From Clostridium sp. CAG:451 (GTDB taxonomy: Bacteria; Bacillota_I; Bacilli_A; RF39; UBA660): a stretch of 23,534 nt of DNA. How positions within the stretch are numbered: position 1 is the stretch's first letter; the number at the start of each line of letters is the position of its first letter. The DNA is taken from NCBI GenBank assembly GCA_000438295.1, contig FR901071.1, positions 1-23,534 on the forward strand, written 5' to 3'. This document shows positions 21,581 to 23,534 of the stretch, in pieces. The notes beneath the pieces were generated by a model. The model ran no database searches. It was not told the DNA's origin and worked only from the letters and a program-made list of their open reading frames with translations. A program made the position numbers and the translations under genes.

Positions 21581-22078
21581 TTATCTCCTAAACATTACTA
21601 ATAGCATCACTATTAAGTTAAAACTTAATTTCATATTCGCTTTAAGTACAAATGTTTTTTCATAAACACTTGCTATATCATCGACTAAATCTACTATCCA
21701 ACTTTCTAAATATTTAGGAACTTTTTTTCCAATTGGAAACATATGTGTTTTTATAATATCTTCTTCTAGACTTGATAAATCAAAATACTTACTAGCATTT
21801 ATATAAGCTATCTCTGGATGTTCTATTAATCTTACTACTTTATTATTTTCTTCTTCATTAAAGAAAAAGTCATGTAGTATAGCTCCTTTAGTAGTTTCTT
21901 TATAATTTAGATGTAGTATTTTAGTAATCTTATAAGAGTAATAAGCTACTCTTACCATATGATCATATCTATTTAAGCCATGATGTGTACAAAATTTTGT
22001 CTTTTGATATTCTTCATTTTGAACAATAGGACTAATAAGTCTATTAAATTCATCATCATTATATGAAGTTTTTGGCAT
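21581..22078 (-). CDS. HD-domain phosphohydrolase-like protein
   Basis: 165 residues from the ATG at 22078, which is 8 bases after AGTGGG; alternative starts at 22084 (ATG) and 22105 (TTG) exist. Metal-binding residues of an HD fold are in order: THHGLNRYDHMVRVAYYSYK (His33, His40), GAILHDFFF (His69-Asp70), THMFP (His112), and DLVDDIAS (Asp133). The C-terminus (about 145-165) is hydrophobic and may touch the membrane. Substrate unknown; nucleotides or phosphoesters are usual. It is the first gene of an operon with ylbN and rpmF; its stop is 3 bases before the ylbN start, in place of the Bacillus gene ylbM. Confidence 0.82.
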   Translation of the reverse strand: MPKTSYNDDEFNRLISPIVQNEEYQKTKFCTHHGLNRYDHMVRVAYYSYKITKILHLNYKETTKGAILHDFFFNEEENNKVVRLIEHPEIAYINASKYFDLSSLEEDIIKTHMFPIGKKVPKYLESWIVDLVDDIASVYEKTFVLKANMKLSFNLIVMLLVMFRR

Positions 22079-22113
22079 AACCATAACCCACTTTCTTTTC
22101 TTCAAGCACTATA

Positions 22114-22142
22114 ATAATAGCATAAAGTTGAGTATTTTTCAA
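22114..22142 (-). promoter_or_regulatory. Promoter of the HD-ylbN-rpmF operon
   Basis: Minus strand TTGAAA (22142-22137), 17-base spacer, TATTAT (22119-22114). It puts the transcript start near 22107, just beyond the TTG alternative start of the HD gene, and thus favours the ATG starts. Confidence 0.7.
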
Positions 22143-22242
22143 GTTACTATTCACCTCTTTAAAAAAGATAAACTTCTATTAGAATTCAAATTTGGGAACA
22201 GCATTAACTTTCATCTAATTTATATTTAAATCCACCAGCATT

Positions 22243-22458
22243 TTATTCTAATACATCTCTAACATATTTTTTATTATTTAATATTTTTAATAATTTTAAT
22301 ATTCTTGGAGAATTTATTATTGAATCATCATTATTTTCCATCATCTTTATAACCATGTTAATGTCATACCATTTAATTTCTGATACTTCTTCCTCTTGAA
22401 GAATAAAATCTTTTTTATTAAATTTGTAATACCAGAGGCTGCAGCATTTTATTTAGCA
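22243..22458 (-). pseudogene. 3' remnant of a Nudix hydrolase gene
   Basis: About 70 codons open on the minus strand. The translation contains WYYKFNKKDFILQEEEVSEI, then KWYDINMVIKMMENN, and ends ...RDVLE. This is the usual C-terminal portion of a Nudix protein of the type with a Q-x-E-E-V-x-x-x-x-W segment. No Nudix box is present upstream: the frame meets a stop (near 22460) and the opposite-strand frame at 22396-22644 takes over. So the catalytic half is missing, probably through a rearrangement near 22430. Confidence 0.55.
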
Positions 22459-22644
22459 AACGGATATAGTAGAAATTGTTTATCAGATTGTCCATTAATT
22501 AATCATATCAACGCAGCACTTGATATATTTAATGTTAGATATAATGTTGATGAATTAATGCCTGAAATAGAACTAATTTTAAAAATAAAATATAACCTTG
22601 AAATAACTAAAAATAAACCATTAGAATTAATGAAAGTTGTATAA
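22396..22644 (+). pseudogene. Fragment of an unidentified gene
   Basis: 82 codons on the plus strand. The first ~12 are antisense to the Nudix remnant and have no ribosome site, so the ATG is probably incidental. From about 22430 the translation looks like real protein: FVIPEAAAFYLANGYSRNC then LSDCPLINHINAALDIFNVR, and a helical C-terminus. It ends before a strong terminator, as a gene end would. The family is not recognised. The most economical reading is the C-terminal piece of a deleted gene fused back-to-back with the Nudix remnant. Confidence 0.4.
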
Positions 22645-22648
22645 ATAT

Positions 22649-22678
22649 AAGCACTACCTAAATTTAGATAGTGCTTTT
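22649..22678. terminator. Terminator after the gene fragment
   Basis: AAGCACTACCTAAATTTAGA joined to TAGTGCTT forms a nearly perfect 14-bp stem with one mismatch, followed by TTTT on the plus strand; the AT flank allows action on both strands. Confidence 0.85.
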
Positions 22679-22713
22679 AACTTATATTTGAGAGTAATAA
22701 TATTGTCTAGCAA

Positions 22714-22756
22714 GCACTGAATTTGTACTCCCGTACAAAATTCATACATGGGAAAA
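22714..22756. repeat. Pair of small hairpins between the fragment and the Nudix gene
   Basis: GAATTTGTAC-TCCC-GTACAAAATTC and, close after it, TGGG/CCCA around TTTT. No T-run follows either. The TGGGTTTTCCCATG piece on the minus strand resembles the GTGGGTTTTCGCCCATG end of the IS605-type remnant at 9275-9291, so this could be a lone IS end. Confidence 0.35.
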
Positions 22757-22773
22757 CCCAAAACTCTTATTAT

Positions 22774-23169
22774 TTAAATATTTGATAATTTATCTTTTAT
22801 AAATTCATCTAAATAATCAGAATCCTTAGAAACCCATTTATAATCCGAATGCTCTTCACTTAATTTAACATTTACCTTTGATTTATCTACATTTACAATA
22901 AAATCAATTTCTAAGTCATGAATTAATTCATTATTTTTTTCTTTCACTTCATCAAAATAATGAGTAATAATTGGATTAAAATCTTCTGTATAGCCTATTT
23001 CTTCCATAAGTTCGCGTTTTAATCCATCTTTTAATGTTTCTCCATCTTCTAAATGACCGCCTGGAAATTCCCAGGCACCAGGATACAAGTCATCATTTTC
23101 ATTTCTTTTAACTATTAAAAATAAATCATTATCTCTTAATATACCTGTCAATACTATTCTTGTTTTCAT
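22774..23169 (-). CDS. Nudix hydrolase, MutT-like
   Basis: 131 residues with a complete Nudix box: Gly38, Glu44 and RELMEEIGY (52-60) fit G-x5-E-x7-REUxEExGU. The N-terminal KTRIVLTGILRDNDLFLIVKR and WEFPGGHLEDGE are typical of small 8-oxo-dGTPase or nucleoside-triphosphate pyrophosphatase members; the C-terminal half has the SDYKWVSK segment. An AGGAGAG ribosome site lies about 9 bases before the ATG. Substrate not predictable from sequence. It stands alone between an IS-like hairpin pair and an ISLre2 transposase, so it could be mobile cargo. Confidence 0.9.
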   Translation of the reverse strand: MKTRIVLTGILRDNDLFLIVKRNENDDLYPGAWEFPGGHLEDGETLKDGLKRELMEEIGYTEDFNPIITHYFDEVKEKNNELIHDLEIDFIVNVDKSKVNVKLSEEHSDYKWVSKDSDYLDEFIKDKLSNI

Positions 23170-23221
23170 ATATTTGATCTCTCCTATCTTTATAAGATTA
23201 TATCATATATATTTATTAGAG

Positions 23222-23534
23222 AATTTACCACAGATTTTAAATATTAGTTCAGAAAATTCATTAATTAATAGTCTAATTGACAAAATTAAAGAAAAATTAG
23301 CTATTTGCATTGAAAAATTTATTTTTAGTAATATTAAAAATATATATGTTAACTTAACTGTTTCATTGCAAGAATTATTTAATGATTTATCTTCTGACCT
23401 TATAAAAGAATTTATTGAAGCCGTTGATTTAGAATTTAAAAATTCAGAAAAAATAAAAGAAAGATTTTACATCAATAAATCTAATGTTAAGAGAAGCATT
23501 GTTACTATCTTTGGGGAAATCACATTTCACCGCA
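23222..23534 (+). CDS. ISLre2-family transposase, N-terminal part, cut by window edge
   Basis: Plus-strand frame open to the window end. The last residues, YINKSNVKRSIVTIFGEITF followed by HR, match the conserved N-terminal region of ISLre2 (UPF0236) transposases; the preceding helical part (SLINSLIDKIKEKLAICIEK, and later DLSSDLIKEFIEAVDLEFKN) also fits. The frame is open upstream to about 23162 without ATG; the true start is unclear (a TTG at 23174 lacks a ribosome site), so the 5' end may be altered. The catalytic part lies outside the window. Confidence 0.7.

Noticed and set aside
1..23534. CRISPR array
   Set aside because: No regularly spaced direct repeats were seen on reading; repeats present are inverted or single hairpins, and no cas genes occur.

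Overview
The window (about 23.5 kb, strongly AT-rich, standard stop codons including TGA) reads as a chromosome segment of a low-GC Firmicute of the Bacilli or Erysipelotrichia/RF39-like kind. Supporting points are the parE/parC pair of Bacilli type, a YlbN(YceD)-L32 gene pair, a tryptophan T-box in front of trpS, Bacillus-type spore-coat genes (spoVID-ysxE-like and ylbD-ylbE-like), and strong AAGGAGG ribosome sites. The exact taxon cannot be fixed from sequence reading alone.

Layout. 1-3300: an acquired-looking block with a lactococcin-972-type ABC transporter pair (ATPase plus 7-TM DUF1430-like protein), a long imperfect inverted repeat, a decayed reading frame and a 28-codon peptide gene with its own promoter and terminator. 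3380-5215: a Cys-rich membrane peptide converging on a SpoVID-like/YsxE-like spore-coat pair. 5266-5418: a structured RNA with long-range pairing and a U-tract. 5800-6690: a KilA-N protein whose gene contains a 32-bp perfect palindrome. 6806-8378: a RelA/SpoT homologue split by a frameshift, preceded by a terminator and a 30-codon peptide. 8410-9290: a decayed IS200/IS605-type element with a TnpB pseudogene. 9307-11403: promoter, Trp T-box, trpS and a nucleotidyltransferase-like gene interrupted by an in-frame stop. 11440-12665: two unrecognised genes. 12642-13210: ylbE and ylbD. 13283-19148: parE, an unknown 474-residue protein, and parC in one tight operon. 19322-20221: a membrane-anchored transglutaminase-like protein. 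20256-20798: a small lipoprotein whose frame continues past a stop. 20889-22078: HD-domain protein, YlbN and L32. 22243-23169: a Nudix remnant, an unidentified fragment and an intact Nudix gene. 23222-23534: the beginning of an ISLre2-type transposase, cut by the window edge.

Most notable observations: ribosomal protein L32 carries an N-terminal extension ending in the Prp-protease type signature (LDIQLF followed by A) usually seen on L27 and phage capsid proteins; an uncharacterised protein sits between parE and parC with 9-10 bp gaps; the Rel protein keeps the hydrolase residues but has a Glu-to-Gln change at the synthetase site as well as a frameshift; and two unrelated genes are broken by single in-frame TAA codons.
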